Assembly: GCF_019417665.1 (NCBI RefSeq)
Contig: NZ_DXUU01000036.1
Span: 1 to 6,216 of the forward strand
Source of the DNA: Ruminococcus sp.
Lineage (GTDB): Bacteria; Bacillota; Clostridia; Oscillospirales; Ruminococcaceae
Direction of reading: 5' to 3'
Length of the DNA: 6,216 bases
Shown: positions 5,255-6,216 of the stretch, piece after piece
How positions within the stretch are numbered: position 1 is the stretch's first letter
Layout of the letters: each line of letters starts with the position of its first letter
Notes under the pieces: generated by a model
What the model was told of the DNA's origin: nothing
Seen by the model: only the letters and a program-made list of their open reading frames with translations
Databases searched by the model: none
Program-made: the position numbers and the translations under genes

Positions 5255-6216
5255 TTACATCAGATCTTCCCAGTGAATATCCGTTATGCCCACGGATACT
5301 TTTGCATAATAGCACAGGATCAGGTACGCATCATCGGCATCCACTGTGCCGCTCTGGTTCACATCTGCCTGCTGTATGACCTGCACCTCCAATGCCGCAT
5401 TTTCCTGGAAGGTATACGCCGCATCTCCCACGGAATGCCGTGCATAATATATCAGTACCTGATATGCATCATCTGCATCCACATCGCCGTCCAGGTCTAC
5501 GTCTCCGCGCACACCCATCTCTACAGACGGTGTAGTTGTCGTAGTCGTTCCGGTATCGCCGGTAGTATCCGACGTGGTATCCGTTGTCTGCAACGTTTCC
5601 GGAATGGTAATGGTGATCGTGTCAGTCTGCGTGGGATCTTCCTGTACAATAACGATCACGCTAACTGTGCCGCTGCCCAGAATGGTAAGCATACCACTAT
5701 CATCCACTGTGGCAATGCTATCATCTGTGCTCCTCCAAATAAGATTCTTCGCATTGGTGGAATAGAGCAGACGGAAGGAATTGCCCGCATACAATTGGGA
5801 TGTATCCGGTTTGCCAAGTTCGATATACACGCCCGAATCATTCTTAGTAGTTACGGTAGCCGTCGTTTCTGTGATAGCCGTTGTGTCAGTTGTCTCCGTG
5901 GTTGCTGTTGTATTTGTCGTAGTATATGTGGTTTCTGTCGTAGAAGTCGTGATATAGCTGGTTGAAGTGGTAGTCCGCTCAGACGTAGTAGTGTAGGTGG
6001 TTGGCATTGTCATCCAATCTGTCGTGGTGGTGTAAGTGGTCGGTGTTGTCATCCAATCTGTCGTAGTGGTGTAAGTGGTCGGCGTTGTCATCCAATCTGT
6101 CGTAGTGGTGTAAGTGGTCGGCGTTGTCATCCAATCTGTCGTGGTGGTGTAAGTGGTCGGCGTTGTCATCCAATCTGTCGTAGTGGTGTAAGTGGTCGGC
6201 GTTGTCATCCAATCTG
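5255..6216 (-). CDS. Thr-rich secreted dockerin protein with BIG2-like Ig domain (5' end missing)
   Basis: The frame runs open off the right edge (about 320 visible residues), so the N-terminus, signal peptide and any catalytic module are missing. In order, numbering from the first visible Met (6208): copies of the 13-residue repeat MTTPTTYTTTTDW (1-78), a less regular Thr-rich stretch (79-122), a BIG2-like Ig domain (about 126-205; YAGNSFRLLYSTNAKNLIWRS, then DDSIATVDDSGMLTILGSGTVSVIV), a second Thr/Asp linker (206-228) and a C-terminal dockerin (235-303). The dockerin has two calcium loops, DVDLDGDVDADD and DVNQSGTVDADD, each followed by an AY..L.YYA helix, separated by about 20 residues. 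Such dockerins bind cohesins of scaffoldins to place enzymes on the cellulosome. The Thr linkers are probable O-glycosylated spacers. The stop is TAA at 5255-5257 after WEDLM. The upstream module is unknown. Confidence 0.9.
   Translation of the reverse strand, partial: DWMTTPTTYTTTTDWMTTPTTYTTTTDWMTTPTTYTTTTDWMTTPTTYTTTTDWMTTPTTYTTTTDWMTMPTTYTTTSERTTTSTSYITTSTTETTYTTTNTTATTETTDTTAITETTATVTTKNDSGVYIELGKPDTSQLYAGNSFRLLYSTNAKNLIWRSTDDSIATVDDSGMLTILGSGTVSVIVIVQEDPTQTDTITITIPETLQTTDTTSDTTGDTGTTTTTTPSVEMGVRGDVDLDGDVDADDAYQVLIYYARHSVGDAAYTFQENAALEVQVIQQADVNQSGTVDADDAYLILCYYAKVSVGITDIHWEDLM
5972..6216 (-). repeat. 39-bp in-frame tandem repeat encoding a Thr-rich linker
   Basis: Unit boundaries (CATCCAATCTG on the plus strand) recur at 6011, 6050, 6089, 6128, 6167 and 6206, exactly 39 bp apart. 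Units differ at only a few third-position sites, such as cggT/Cgttgt and gtG/Agtgg. A more degenerate unit occupies 5972-6010. The array continues past the right edge, so total copy number is unknown. Because 39 is a multiple of 3, gain or loss of units changes linker length by 13 residues without a frameshift. Confidence 0.95.

Noticed and set aside
5979..6212. Second open frame (DDNADHLHH-type repeats) through the 39-bp array
   Set aside because: A repeat without stop codons is open in more than one frame; only the Thr-rich frame continues into the Ig and dockerin domains.
5972..6216. CRISPR array
   Set aside because: The 39-bp units are directly adjacent with no unique spacers and are in frame with a protein.

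Overview
The window looks like a chromosomal segment of a cellulosome-forming Ruminococcus (Bacillota, Oscillospiraceae; R. champanellensis / R. flavefaciens type). The best evidence is the C-terminal type-I-like dockerin at the right edge, with DAY..L.YYA..SVG helices after each calcium loop and a very Thr-rich linker. Consensus sigma-A promoters and strong Shine-Dalgarno sites also fit a Gram-positive genome. The species is an inference; no 16S or other marker is present.

Layout, left to right. (1) 1-784, minus, cut by the left edge: a secreted CHAP-type cysteine peptidase/amidase followed by the start of a ricin-like carbohydrate-binding domain, with a perfect TTGACA-17-TATAAT promoter. 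(2) 918-1277, plus: a small XRE-family repressor, divergent from gene 1 and sharing its 133-bp intergenic region. (3) 1300-1338: a terminator between converging genes. (4) 1342-1851, minus: a four-helix membrane protein of unknown function with its own promoter. (5) 1941-4556, minus: the centrepiece, an 871-residue EF-G/TetM-like translational GTPase whose C-terminus is a YacP/Rae1-like NYN (PIN-like) ribonuclease domain. (6) 4557-4884: no gene; it holds a structured leader, a 153-bp inverted-repeat element of degenerate heptamers, the GTPase promoter and a terminator. (7) 4885-5076, minus: a 63-residue hypothetical protein with a strong promoter and SD. (8) 5255-6216, minus, cut by the right edge: a Thr-rich secreted scaffold-type protein with 39-bp tandem repeats, a BIG2-like Ig fold and a C-terminal dockerin.

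How it fits together: most genes have their own promoter, so this is a series of single-gene units rather than an operon. The dockerin protein would join the extracellular cellulosome, and the CHAP protein acts on cell wall outside the cell. The GTPase-nuclease fusion would act on ribosomes: its GTPase part resembles factors that enter the A site, and Rae1 of Bacillus subtilis is a nuclease that cuts mRNA in the ribosomal A site. One polypeptide therefore seems to combine A-site delivery with A-site mRNA cleavage. Its message would begin inside the inverted-repeat element and carry a folded leader of about 190 nt, suggesting control after initiation. These functional statements are inferences from domain content.
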